NCBI RefSeq assembly: GCF_036906915.1
Contig: NZ_JBAKHX010000010.1
Coordinates: 90,506 to 154,505 of the forward strand
DNA length: 64,000 bases
From: Phytohabitans sp036906915
GTDB taxonomy: Bacteria; Actinomycetota; Actinomycetes; Mycobacteriales; Micromonosporaceae
Reading direction: 5' to 3'
The translations under genes and the position numbers were made by a program. Each line of letters starts with the position of its first letter. The first letter of the stretch is position 1. Positions 16,237-24,863 of this stretch are shown here, one piece after another. The notes beneath the pieces are model-generated. The model made no database searches. It was not told where the DNA came from and saw only the letters and a program-made list of their open reading frames with translations.

Positions 16237-17612
16237 CGGGCCACCTCCACCATTGCGCGCAGCCGCGCCTCCCACGGCGCCAGGGCGGCGTCGCGGGTGA
16301 ACCGCTCCGCGTGCCGCTGCGCCGCTTCGTGCTCCGCGGGCCCGGCCTCGCGCGCCGCCCTCGCGGCGGCGATCAGCGCCTCGGCCGCGTGGTCGGCGTC
16401 CAGCCGGGCAGCGGCGGACCACAGCGGGTAGCCCCGTAGGACCTCCTCGGCCGCGATGCCCGGCGCGTGCACCGAAGCGATCGGCTTGCCGGTGGCCATG
16501 TATTCGAAGATCTTGGCGGAGGTCACGTACCGGGTGCCGCCGGGGCAGAACACCAGCGCGTCCGTCTGTCCATAGATCTTGGCGGCCTCGGTCTTGCTGA
16601 ACGCGCCGTGGTAGCGCACGCCCGCGTCTTGCTCCCGTTGGAGCCGTGATCGCAGCGGTCCGGCACTGTGCGGAAAGAAGCCCAGGTGCCCGTAAACGTT
16701 GAGTTCGGCGCCGGCGAGCAGCGGGTGGCCGCGCGCGCGGCGCCAACCCTCGAACAGCACGTCGAGCGGGAGCGCGCCGGTGACCGTACCCAGGTAGCCG
16801 AAGCGCAGCGGGCGGTCCGGATCGGCCGGAGCGTGCGGGACCTGGCCAAGGACGTCAGGGTCCCAGCCGTTGCGCACGACGGTCATCCGGTCCACGGCGA
16901 ACGGATACCGGTCGGCGGCCCACTGCCGCATCACGTCGTTGACGAAGACGATCTCCGCAGCGTCGCGGACGATGCGCGACTCCCACCGCATGACCTTGCC
17001 GTCCTCGGGAAAGAGCAGCTCGTCCGTGAACTGGTTGTAGGTCCACGAGTCCCGATAGTCGACGACGTAAGGGATCTTGAGGCGGCGCCCGAGCCAGCGC
17101 GCCAGCGCGAAGGAGACGAACGGGTTTCCGGTCGCGATGACCAGGTCAAAGTGGCGCTCTCGGTGTAGCGCGAGGGATTTCCGGATCACACCGGGCGCCC
17201 AGCCCAGATAGTACTCAGGAAAGATCCAATTCTGCACGCGCCGGTAGAGCTTGTCGGAGAGCGTGGGAAAGGTACCGCGAAACACGCCGAAGCGCCGGAC
17301 GTCTCTTTCCCAGTGATATGTGATCATTTTCGGACGGACGACATTCACCCGCGAGTCGACGGTCGCCTCAAGCGATTCGTCGCTGGCGCCGTCGAGGTAG
17401 TAGCCGAAGAAGTCCCGGGGAGCGGTGACGACCGTGACGTCCCAGCCTGCCTGAGCCAGGTGGTTCGCGGTCGCCCGGCCGCGAAACACGCCGCTCGCAC
17501 GGCTCGGCGGAAAGAAGAACGATAGATATAGGACTCGAGGCAGCGGTGCCTTCGTCGCGGCTCGGTCCGTCGCGATGGTCGCGCTCCCCGCCTGCCCGTT
17601 GACCTTGAGCAA
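16233..17612 (-). CDS. GT4 glycosyltransferase (WbuB/WcaI-like)
   Basis: About 459 residues from the TTG at 17612, with AGGGTGGG upstream; an in-frame ATG at 17729 is possible but would overlap the divergent gene's start. N-terminal acceptor half LYLSFFFPPSRASGVFRG with VVDYRDSWTYNQF, donor half LRFGYLGTVTGALPLDVLF and FCPGGTRYVTSAKIFEYMAT, as in family 4 enzymes that add N-acetylated amino sugars in capsule synthesis. Cytoplasmic or membrane-associated. First gene of a minus-strand pair with the multidomain transferase, divergent from the next transferase. Confidence 0.8.
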   Translation of the reverse strand: MLKVNGQAGSATIATDRAATKAPLPRVLYLSFFFPPSRASGVFRGRATANHLAQAGWDVTVVTAPRDFFGYYLDGASDESLEATVDSRVNVVRPKMITYHWERDVRRFGVFRGTFPTLSDKLYRRVQNWIFPEYYLGWAPGVIRKSLALHRERHFDLVIATGNPFVSFALARWLGRRLKIPYVVDYRDSWTYNQFTDELLFPEDGKVMRWESRIVRDAAEIVFVNDVMRQWAADRYPFAVDRMTVVRNGWDPDVLGQVPHAPADPDRPLRFGYLGTVTGALPLDVLFEGWRRARGHPLLAGAELNVYGHLGFFPHSAGPLRSRLQREQDAGVRYHGAFSKTEAAKIYGQTDALVFCPGGTRYVTSAKIFEYMATGKPIASVHAPGIAAEEVLRGYPLWSAAARLDADHAAEALIAAARAAREAGPAEHEAAQRHAERFTRDAALAPWEARLRAMVEVAR

Positions 17613-17727
17613 ATCAGCCCACCCTGAGCAACCTAGCGATTCTACGATCGGATCCGGAATGGCCGGCGTGTCGTATGGTATCCGCGCCGAGCCGCACCGC
17701 GACGATCCGACCCGGAAAGAAAACGAC

Positions 17728-19287
17728 ATGCTCACACCCGCGCCACGCCGCGCGTGGGTCGCCACGAAGCGCCGCCTCCGTACGGTGGCCCCGCCGGGCA
17801 CGGCACGCCACCGCGCGGGCACCGCGGTGCGGCGATACGCGCTGCACCTCGCCTCCGGCTGGCGGGCCGACGCGCGCCTGCTGTTGGCGGCGGCTGGCGC
17901 GGACCTCGCGGCCGGTCAGTTGCCGAGGCGCCTTCCCGAGGCTGTTCGCGCCGCCACGGAACGCGCTGATACCCGCCTGCGCGGCGGAGACGCGCCGGGC
18001 GCGGCCGTCTGGCTGGCCCGTGCGGGTTCGATGGCGTTTCACCGGGTCGTCCACTTCGACCGGTTGTCGTCGCCGCTCGCGGAGAGCCCGACGGAGTTCC
18101 TCGCGCCGCTCCACGACAGCGACGCCGTACGCGTCCTGAACGCCCGGGCGCGGCGGGAGCCAGCCGCCCCCGCCCCGAGCGGCCGGCCGCTTCGCCTGCT
18201 CATCGCGACCAGGGGAAACGCGAACTTCCTCTCCGAGATCCGGCGCCACTACGAGGCGCACGGCCGGGTCGACGTGCGCTATCTCGACCTCGCCGCCGAT
18301 CCGGCGCGCGCGCACCTCACGCGAGACAGTACGCGGATGATCGCGCACATCCTCGCCGGCGACTCGGCCTACGGGCGAGCCGTGGAGGACTGGCTCCGGC
18401 CGCACCTGGACTGGGCGGACACCGTGTTCGTCGACTGGTGCGCCGCACCGGCCGTCATGTTCACCATGATCGACCCGGGTCCGACCCGGATCGTCGTACG
18501 CCTGCACAGCTTCGAGCTGTTTACGATCTGGCCCCAGCTGGTCGGGTTCGCGCGGGTGGACGACCTGGTGTTCGTGTCGGAGCACATGCGCAGCCTGGCC
18601 GTGGCGGCCCTGCCTCAGTTGAGCGCCGCCACCGCACCACGCACCTGCGTCATCCCGAACGCGATGCGCCTGCGCGGCTTCGCCCGCCCGAAGCCGCCCG
18701 AGGCCCGGTTCACGCTCGGCCTCGTCGGATATGACGCCGTCGCCAAGGACGCCCGGTGGGCGGTCGAGGTGCTGCGCCTGCTCCGCTCCCGAGACGACCG
18801 GTACCGGCTGCGGATCGTCGGCGGCGCGCCGGACCTCGGCCTCAGCGCCGCCGCCCGCGCCTACCACCAGCGGCTGGGGCACGACCTGGTCGAACTCGAA
18901 CGGCAGGGGGCCGTGTCCCGGACGGGGCGAACGGAGGATGTGCCCGCCGCGCTCACCGGCATCGGCGTGATCGTGAGCTCGTCGGTGCGGGAGAGCTTCC
19001 ACTGTGCCCTGGTCGAGGGGGCCGCGAGCGGGGCCGTCCCGGTCGTGCGCGACTGGCCGTTCTTCGCCGGTCATGGCGGCGGCGCTCGGGCCCTGTTCCC
19101 CAGCGACTGGGTCGTGAACAGCCCGGCGGAGGCCGCCGAACTGATCATCGAGCAGACCGCCACCGAGGAGCGGTGGCGTCGGGCCGGCGCGGCGGCGTCC
19201 AGCCACGCGATCGCGACCTGGGACTGGCCAGTGACGCGGTCCCTCCTGGACGACCTGCTCATCGGTGCGGCAACGGCGGACGGATAG
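17728..19287 (+). CDS. Glycosyltransferase, GT4-like, with N-terminal extension
   Basis: 519 residues from ATG 17728, eight bases after GGAAAG. Residues 1-150 are a basic helical region of no known family. The GT-B part follows: RLLIATRGNANFLSEIRRHY at about 155, donor domain FTLGLVGYDAVAKDARWAVE, and the C-terminal motif VSSSVRESFHCALVEGAASG, where ESFHCALVEG replaces the usual E-x7-E donor-binding motif of GT4 enzymes. It would act on the same glycan as its neighbours. The start codon lies in a CATG shared with a possible start of the divergent gene. Confidence 0.75.
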   Translation: MLTPAPRRAWVATKRRLRTVAPPGTARHRAGTAVRRYALHLASGWRADARLLLAAAGADLAAGQLPRRLPEAVRAATERADTRLRGGDAPGAAVWLARAGSMAFHRVVHFDRLSSPLAESPTEFLAPLHDSDAVRVLNARARREPAAPAPSGRPLRLLIATRGNANFLSEIRRHYEAHGRVDVRYLDLAADPARAHLTRDSTRMIAHILAGDSAYGRAVEDWLRPHLDWADTVFVDWCAAPAVMFTMIDPGPTRIVVRLHSFELFTIWPQLVGFARVDDLVFVSEHMRSLAVAALPQLSAATAPRTCVIPNAMRLRGFARPKPPEARFTLGLVGYDAVAKDARWAVEVLRLLRSRDDRYRLRIVGGAPDLGLSAAARAYHQRLGHDLVELERQGAVSRTGRTEDVPAALTGIGVIVSSSVRESFHCALVEGAASGAVPVVRDWPFFAGHGGGARALFPSDWVVNSPAEAAELIIEQTATEERWRRAGAAASSHAIATWDWPVTRSLLDDLLIGAATADG

Positions 19288-19327
19288 CTCCCCGGCGACC
19301 GCCATCGGCCTGGCATCATCTGGTGCC

Positions 19328-20776
19328 ATGCCGACGCCTTCATCTCCCGGCGTGTCGTTCCCGGGCGCCTCGCCGTCAGACGGCGACTCGGTTCCTCCCC
19401 ATGACCGGGCCGCTGGGTCGCGCCGGCGCCGCTGGCCGATCTTCGCCATGGCAGGCACCGCCGCCGCACTCCTCGGATGGTTCGCCTACGGTCAGATCCG
19501 GCCTCCCATCCCGTTCGGGTTCTTCTCCCATCCGCCGCTGTACGGGATCTGGGCTCCGACGATCGACCCGCTCGCCCTGCTCGTCGTACCAGCGGCGCTG
19601 CTGCTCGCGTCGGTGGGCTGGCTGACCACGGCGTCCCGGCGCGTGCCGACATGGCTCACGCTGGTCCTGGTCATCGCCGCTGGCCTGTGCGTCGCCGCGA
19701 TGGGAGAGCTGGTCCGGGGCGACTGGCATCACCTGACACGTGACCTCTCGACCTCGAACGCGTCGCCGCACTATGCCGCTGATCTGAACTTCGTCGAGGA
19801 GTACGGCGTACGCGGCTTCGCGGAACGCCGCCCGGACCTCACCGACGATTTCCGCTCGTACCATTCGAAGACGCATCCGGCGGGTGCCCTCATCCTGCTC
19901 CATGCTCTGTTCAAGCTTTTCGGCGCCGGACACCCGCTGCGGATCGCCACCGTCGTGGCGGGCATCGGGCTCCTCGCCGCCGTCGCGGCGTGGTCCATGG
20001 GCGCCGCCCTCGGCGGCGAGCGCGCCGGACGCATCGCGGCCGTCCTGTTCGTCGCGGCGCCGGGACCGCTGATGCTCGCGTACACGAGCATGGATGTGGT
20101 CTTCGCGACCGTGCTGGCGGGCGCGGGCGCACTATTCATGATCGCGATTCACCGATCGTCGGCCGCCATGGCCGCGGCCGGGGGCGTGGTCTTGGCGCTC
20201 GGCACGCTCCTGACGTTCGCCACCGCGTTCCTCGCGCTGGCCGCGGCGATCACGATCGCGATCCAGGCACCCGACGGGCGCAGCCGGCTCCGACTGCTCG
20301 GCGCGGCGACCGCTGGAGGGCTCGCCACGCTGGCTCTGGCGTGGGTGGCACTCGGCTTGGACGTGGTCTCCGCCTGGCTCTCCGCGCCGCAGTCCGGGCA
20401 CCCGTACGACCCTTACTGGATCATCGCGAACCCCGCCGCCGTGTTGATCTACGCCGGGCTTCCGATAGCGGCACTCGGCATCGCGGGGCTGGTCCGGCGT
20501 CCGTCGCAATCTCGACGACCGGTCCTCATCCTGGTCCTATGTGTCGTCATGCTGGTCTGGGGGTCACTCCCCTCCGAGGTCACCGACCTGCGACCGGGCG
20601 AGGTCGAGCGCACGTGGGCATTCCTGTACCCGATGCTCGCGGCCGTGGCCGGTGTGGTCGTCGACCGCTGGACCCGCGACGCGGGACGCTGGCGCGGCCC
20701 GACCGTCGCCGCCCTGGTCATTCTGGCCGTGGCGCAGACGGTGCTGCTGCACTCGCTATGGGACAACCTCGCGTAG
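19328..20776 (+). CDS. Polytopic membrane protein, GT-C (family 39)-like
   Basis: 482 residues with about ten to twelve hydrophobic segments. After the first segment lies a long extracytoplasmic loop containing ADLNFVEEYGVRGF and DFRSYHSKTHPAGALILLHA, resembling the first-loop region of GT39/ArnT/Dol-P-Man type transferases, where acidic residues and an HPxG stretch precede TM3. Such enzymes use polyprenyl-phosphate sugars on the outer membrane face. The two adjacent Asp of typical GT39 proteins are not clearly present, so the function is inferred from topology and from its place among transferases. ATG 19328 is the likely start. Confidence 0.65.
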   Translation: MPTPSSPGVSFPGASPSDGDSVPPHDRAAGSRRRRWPIFAMAGTAAALLGWFAYGQIRPPIPFGFFSHPPLYGIWAPTIDPLALLVVPAALLLASVGWLTTASRRVPTWLTLVLVIAAGLCVAAMGELVRGDWHHLTRDLSTSNASPHYAADLNFVEEYGVRGFAERRPDLTDDFRSYHSKTHPAGALILLHALFKLFGAGHPLRIATVVAGIGLLAAVAAWSMGAALGGERAGRIAAVLFVAAPGPLMLAYTSMDVVFATVLAGAGALFMIAIHRSSAAMAAAGGVVLALGTLLTFATAFLALAAAITIAIQAPDGRSRLRLLGAATAGGLATLALAWVALGLDVVSAWLSAPQSGHPYDPYWIIANPAAVLIYAGLPIAALGIAGLVRRPSQSRRPVLILVLCVVMLVWGSLPSEVTDLRPGEVERTWAFLYPMLAAVAGVVVDRWTRDAGRWRGPTVAALVILAVAQTVLLHSLWDNLA

Positions 20777-20826
20777 CCCGAGACCTCTCCCCCGAGTCTT
20801 CGCACATATAGCCCCTCCGCGTTTTC

Positions 20827-20844
20827 GGAAACGCTGGTGTTTCC
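20827..20844 (+). terminator. Small hairpin in AT-rich spacer
   Basis: GGAAAC (20827-20832) pairs with GTTTCC (20839-20844) around a six-base loop, 50 bases after the membrane-protein stop and within an unusually AT-rich patch that continues as TTTCGAAAAAACAAC. It could be a weak terminator or a regulatory site for the following transferase. Confidence 0.3.
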
Positions 20845-20925
20845 TCAGGGTTTCGAAAAAACAACAGTCCGTGACGTACACTCTGCGCGTTTGCGTCGTA
20901 CGACGAAGAGGCGACGATCCTGGCC

Positions 20926-22362
20926 ATGGCAGAAGATCGCGCGACCGAGGCGGCCGCCCACCGGGGACACGTCGTCATGCTCGTCGACAATGGCGTTCAC
21001 GGCGACTCTCGGGTGCAGAAGGTGGCGTGGTCGGCGGCGGACGCCGGCTGGCGCGTCACGCTGCTCGGCCGATCGCCCGGCGGCCCGCGGAGCTGGCAGC
21101 TCGGCGGCGCGGAGGTGCGGCTGCTGCCCATGCCCGATCCGCTGGCCCGCGCGTCCACCCTCCGCCGCGCCGCCCTGCGGTGGCTCCGCCCGCGCCCAGC
21201 GCCGGCCGGTTCCGCAGCACCGGCTGCCACGGGCAGCGCCGCCCGGACGCCCGGCGCCAAGGCGACACTGCTGACGCTCGCGCGCCGCGCGTACCGACCC
21301 TGGGATCACGCCCGCACCTGGTTCTGGCTCCGCGTCGAGGGCGACGCCGCCTGGCGCCGGCTCGACCCCGAACTGCTGGACTTCGAAGCGGCGTACGGCC
21401 CCGTCGTCGACGAGCTGGCGCCCGACCTCATCCACGCGCACGACTTCCGGATGCTCGGCGTCGGTGCACGGGCCAAGATGCGGGCCGCCGCGGCCGGGCG
21501 GCGAGTCCGCCTCGTCTGGGACGCGCACGAGTTCCTACCCGGCATGAGGCCCTGGCGCGACAACAGCCGCTGGCTGCCCGCGCAACGGGCGCACGAACGC
21601 GCGCACGCGCCATACGCGGACGCCGTCATCACGGTGTCCGACACGCTCGCGGACCTGCTGCGCGCCGAGCACGGCCTCATCGACCGGCCGGCGGTCGTGC
21701 TGAACGCACCCACGAACGGCCACGGCCCGGACGACGGCGCGGCAGTCCCGGACCTGCGCACCGCTTGCGGCGTCGACGCCCAGACGCCGCTACTCGTGTA
21801 CAGCGGGGTGGCGCTGCCGCAGCGCGGCCTGCCCGTGATGGTCGAGGCGCTGCCCCGGCTGCCGGGCGTTCACGTGGCCCTGGTCGTCGACGACCGCGGC
21901 CTGCCGTACGTCCGCGCGGAGCTCCTGGCGCGAGCCAAGCGGTTGGGGGTGGCCGATCGCGTGCACCTGGCGCCGTACGTGCCGCATTGGCAGGTAGCGC
22001 GGTACCTGTCCAGTGCGGACGCCGGAGTAATTCCCGTCCAGCGGTATCTCAACTACGAGATCGCCCTGGTCACCAAGTTCTTCGAGTACTCGCACGCGCG
22101 GCTGCCGTTGGTCGTCTCCGACGTACGGACGATGGCCGACACGGTGCGCGCCACGGGGCAGGGCGAGGTCTTCCGTGCGGGCGAGGTCGCGGATTACGTC
22201 CGGGCCGTCACCGCCGTGCTCGCGGCGCCCGGGCGCTACCAGGCGGCCTATGACAAGCCAGGACTGCTCGCCGGTTGGACGTGGGACGCGCAGGCGGAGG
22301 TCGTCGAGCGCGTGTACGCCCGATTGGCCGCGGATCACACATCGACGAGGACGAGACCTTGA
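20926..22362 (+). CDS. GT4-like glycosyltransferase
   Basis: 478 residues. N-terminal half: VVMLVDNGVHGDSRVQKVAW and LVWDAHEFLPGMR; donor half: LLVYSGVALPQRGLPVMVEAL, AYVPHWQVARYLSSADAGVI and the degenerate donor motif YEIALVTKFFEYSHARLPLV. This pattern (NYEIALPNKLFEY-like) is seen in family 4 transferases of actinobacterial surface-glycan clusters. Cytoplasmic, no membrane segment. Between residues 85 and 115 is a Pro/Ala-rich linker. The stop overlaps the TTG of the next gene, so the two are coupled. Confidence 0.8.
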   Translation: MAEDRATEAAAHRGHVVMLVDNGVHGDSRVQKVAWSAADAGWRVTLLGRSPGGPRSWQLGGAEVRLLPMPDPLARASTLRRAALRWLRPRPAPAGSAAPAATGSAARTPGAKATLLTLARRAYRPWDHARTWFWLRVEGDAAWRRLDPELLDFEAAYGPVVDELAPDLIHAHDFRMLGVGARAKMRAAAAGRRVRLVWDAHEFLPGMRPWRDNSRWLPAQRAHERAHAPYADAVITVSDTLADLLRAEHGLIDRPAVVLNAPTNGHGPDDGAAVPDLRTACGVDAQTPLLVYSGVALPQRGLPVMVEALPRLPGVHVALVVDDRGLPYVRAELLARAKRLGVADRVHLAPYVPHWQVARYLSSADAGVIPVQRYLNYEIALVTKFFEYSHARLPLVVSDVRTMADTVRATGQGEVFRAGEVADYVRAVTAVLAAPGRYQAAYDKPGLLAGWTWDAQAEVVERVYARLAADHTSTRTRP

Positions 22363-24011
22363 GTGACGTCGACAAGCGGATCGAGTCCACCGCCGTCCCG
22401 GGCATGCGGGAGCCGGTCGCTTCGGGCGTGGGCACGCCTGACGTGAGCGTGGTGGTGCCCGTCTACAACACGATGCCGTACCTCACCCGATGCCTGAGAT
22501 CCCTCGCCAAGCAGAGCATCGGCGCCGGCCGGATGGAGATCATCGCCATCGACGACGGCTCCACCGATGGCAGCCAGCGCCAGCTCGACCGGTTCGCCCG
22601 CCGATACCCGAACGTCGTCCGGGTCGTCCACCAGCAGAACTCCGGCGGGCCGGCCGGGCCGTGCAACCGGGCGCTGTCGCTTGCCAGGGGGCGGTACGTC
22701 TACTTCGTCGGAGCCGACGACTACCTCGGCCGCGAAACGCTGGAACGCCTGGTCGACGCCGCCGACCGGTACGGGTCGGACGTCGTGCTCGGACGCGCGG
22801 TCGGTGTCAACAACCGGTACATCCACCAGCAGGTGTACGCACGGACCGAGCCGGCGATCGACCTCTTCGACGCCGACTCGGGTCTGCGATGGTCACTGGC
22901 CAACTACAAGCTCTTCCGTCGCGAACTGGTGGAGCGGCACGGGTTGCGCTTTCCCGAGGACATGCCGGTGGCCAGCGACCAGCCGTTCACGATAGAGGCC
23001 ATCTGCAGGGCGAACAGGGTCACGGTGCTCGCCGACTACGACTACTACTACGCGGTGCGGCGGCTCGACGCCGGCAACATCACGTACAGCAGTCGTCACC
23101 TTGAGCGCCTCGCCGCGGCCGGCCGGATCATGGACTTCGTCGCCGATCTCGTCGAGCCGGGCACGCGCCGCGACACGCTGCTGTTCCGGCACTTCACCTG
23201 GGAACTGGGCAAGCTGCTCGGCGACGACTTCCTCCGCCTGGACCGGCGCACGCAGGAGCTCGTCTGCCTCGGCGCCGCCGACCTGGTCGACCGGCACCTC
23301 ACCGACGAGATACGCGATCAGTTGGACATCGAGACGCGGATCCGGCTTTCGGCCGCGGCGCACGGCACGGTCGACGACCTGATCACGGTCATCCGGCACG
23401 ACGCGCGGCACGGCGTACCTCCGATGGTGCGTAGCGGCGGCCGCCGCTACGCGGGCTACCCACTGGCGGACGGCGAACCGGACGCACCGCGACCCGAGTG
23501 GCAGGACATCACCTCCGCGTCAGCCGCCTGGATCGCCAAGCTCGACGCCGTCTCCGCCACCGTCTGCTCATCCGGGGGCGGGGGGCCGACCATCGAGATC
23601 ACGGCGCGGAGCCCGCACCCCGGCCTCGACGCGCTCGTCACCTCGCCGGTCCGCGTCGTGGCTGAGCATCTGGCGGCGGACACCGTATCGCTGGCACCGG
23701 ACGGCGAGGGCACCCTGGTGCGCGCCCATTTCCGGATCGACACCCTGGTGGCGTCGAGCGCGCCCTTGGGTCACCGCTGGAACCTTCGCGTCCACATCGA
23801 CGCGTTCGGCGGCACCGGATCGGCGGCGCTGCGCGGCGCGCGCCTGACGTCGTCGGCCCGGCGGATACGCCGGCACGATCGCCGCGTCTTCCTGGTCAAC
23901 GTCGTGAAGGACCCCAGCGGGCACATCCTGATCGCGGTCACCCCGCTGACCCCACGCCGGATCATCAGCAGGCTCCGCAAGGCTGTCGGCCGCGCCGCTG
24001 GCTTCCGCTGA
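22359..24011 (+). CDS. GT2 glycosyltransferase with C-terminal accessory domain
   Basis: About 550 residues from a TTG overlapping the previous stop (TTGA); an internal ATG 16 codons later is an alternative. GT-A family 2 domain at about 25-250: VSVVVPVYNTMPYLTRCLRS, nucleotide-binding IDDGSTDGS, metal-binding region VGADDY, and acceptor-base region EDMPVASDQPF. The remaining 300 residues are helical then beta-rich, resembling the linker and trimerisation region of TarS/TarP-type wall teichoic acid transferases. This suggests transfer onto a polymeric acceptor. It ends the surface-glycan cluster. Confidence 0.8.
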   Translation: MSDVDKRIESTAVPGMREPVASGVGTPDVSVVVPVYNTMPYLTRCLRSLAKQSIGAGRMEIIAIDDGSTDGSQRQLDRFARRYPNVVRVVHQQNSGGPAGPCNRALSLARGRYVYFVGADDYLGRETLERLVDAADRYGSDVVLGRAVGVNNRYIHQQVYARTEPAIDLFDADSGLRWSLANYKLFRRELVERHGLRFPEDMPVASDQPFTIEAICRANRVTVLADYDYYYAVRRLDAGNITYSSRHLERLAAAGRIMDFVADLVEPGTRRDTLLFRHFTWELGKLLGDDFLRLDRRTQELVCLGAADLVDRHLTDEIRDQLDIETRIRLSAAAHGTVDDLITVIRHDARHGVPPMVRSGGRRYAGYPLADGEPDAPRPEWQDITSASAAWIAKLDAVSATVCSSGGGGPTIEITARSPHPGLDALVTSPVRVVAEHLAADTVSLAPDGEGTLVRAHFRIDTLVASSAPLGHRWNLRVHIDAFGGTGSAALRGARLTSSARRIRRHDRRVFLVNVVKDPSGHILIAVTPLTPRRIISRLRKAVGRAAGFR

Positions 24012-24014
24012 AGC

Positions 24015-24029
24015 CCGGTCAGCGACCGG
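24015..24029 (+). terminator. Short GC hairpin after the glycan cluster
   Basis: CCGGTC (24015-24020) and GACCGG (24024-24029) flank a three-base loop four bases after the GT2 stop. There is no T-tract; termination is possible but unproven. Confidence 0.3.
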
Positions 24030-24065
24030 ACGCGGCCGGGTGGCGGCCTAGAAGTCCGGGAGGCG

Positions 24066-24362
24066 GTGTCTTGCCGGGACTCGAACGGTTGTGGGACGGC
24101 CAGCCGATCCGCGAATCCACAAGGGACGTGCTGGCCTGCTGCTGGGGGCGGTCCGCGCCAGCATCCTGCGGTCCGCTCCGGCCGGCGCCACGATGGGCCG
24201 CTGTGGCCGCCACGGCCGGCTGCTCCGCGGCCACCGCGAGCTACCACCGCGCCAAGCTGGAAGCAGGGCGGACTGATCGTCCGGCGCCGGCAGGGCAGCG
24301 AGGTGCGAATACGGCGCGCCGCCCGGGACGGCGCGCTGCTGGGCCTGCTCGACACCCCGTAA
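24066..24362 (+). pseudogene. Frameshifted ArsR-like winged-helix regulator remnant
   Basis: Three consecutive segments in different frames read like the C-terminal winged helix of ArsR-type (DUF5937-like) regulators: LLGAVRASILRSAPAGATM, then AAVAATAGCSAATASYHRAK, then GLIVRRRQGSEVRIRRAARD with a stop at 24360-24362. The order and spacing match the helix-turn-helix (TTSELAxxxGxSxATxSYHLxxL) and wing (GLVxRRRxGRxVxY) of a single domain, so at least two frameshifts have accumulated. No N-terminal part is seen. It fills most of the 460-base gap between the glycan cluster and the GntR gene. Confidence 0.55.
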
Positions 24363-24439
24363 CGGGCGTACTGGCCTTGTCTGCGGAGTAACGGAAACCG
24401 CACCCGCCCCTTGACGCGGCGCGGCGACTTGTCACATCA

Positions 24440-24461
24440 TTCCACTACTTCATTAGTGGAA
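24440..24461 (+). promoter_or_regulatory. Inverted repeat, probable GntR (YtrA) operator
   Basis: TTCCACT (24440-24446) and AGTGGAA (24455-24461) form a perfect seven-base inverted repeat with an eight-base spacer, nine bases before the GntR start codon. Position and symmetry fit autorepression by the YtrA-type regulator of the ABC operon that follows. Confidence 0.65.
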
Positions 24462-24470
24462 GGGTGGAAA

Positions 24471-24863
24471 ATGATCGGGTTTTCCCTGGACAGGTCCTCG
24501 GGAGTGCCCACCTACCTCCAGTTGGTGCAGCAGGTCCGGCACGCGCTGCGCACCGGAGCGCTCGCGCCCGGTGACAAGCTGCCGACGGCTGCCGAGGTGG
24601 TCGCGCAGCTCGCCATCAACCCCAACACGGTGCTGAAGGCGTACCGCGAGCTGGAGCGGGACGGTCTCGTCGCACCGCGTCCCGGGCTCGGCACGTTCGT
24701 GTGCGGCACCCTCGGCGGGGCACCGCTGGCCGCTCACGCCGCCTTGCGGCGTGAGCTGACCAGGGCCGTTCGCGCGGCGCGCGGGTCCGGGATGGACACC
24801 GAGGACATCGAGGCAGTGTTCGTATCGGTGCTGCACGAGGACGCACAGCGAGGTGTGGCGTGA
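24471..24863 (+). CDS. GntR family regulator, YtrA subfamily
   Basis: 130 residues: an N-terminal winged helix (PTYLQLVQQVRHALRTGALA, then LAINPNTVLKAYRELERDGL and RPGLGTFV) and only about 45 residues after it, the short C-terminal dimerisation helix that defines YtrA repressors, which lack a ligand-binding domain. These usually repress their own operon with a downstream ABC transporter. Here the ABC ATPase start overlaps its stop (GTGA). ATG 24471 was chosen because the family begins at this point; the operator lies just upstream. Confidence 0.9.
   Translation: MIGFSLDRSSGVPTYLQLVQQVRHALRTGALAPGDKLPTAAEVVAQLAINPNTVLKAYRELERDGLVAPRPGLGTFVCGTLGGAPLAAHAALRRELTRAVRAARGSGMDTEDIEAVFVSVLHEDAQRGVA

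Noticed and set aside
17614..19458. Minus-strand open frame of 614 codons opposite a glycosyltransferase
   Set aside because: Low-complexity Arg/Gly/Asp-rich product without family motifs; the plus strand encodes a clear GT-B protein.
24066..24110. Possible tRNA T-arm on the minus strand (GTTCGAGTCCCGGC)
   Set aside because: The bases before the loop do not pair with CCCGG and no anticodon or acceptor stem can be folded; the region reads as an ArsR-like remnant.
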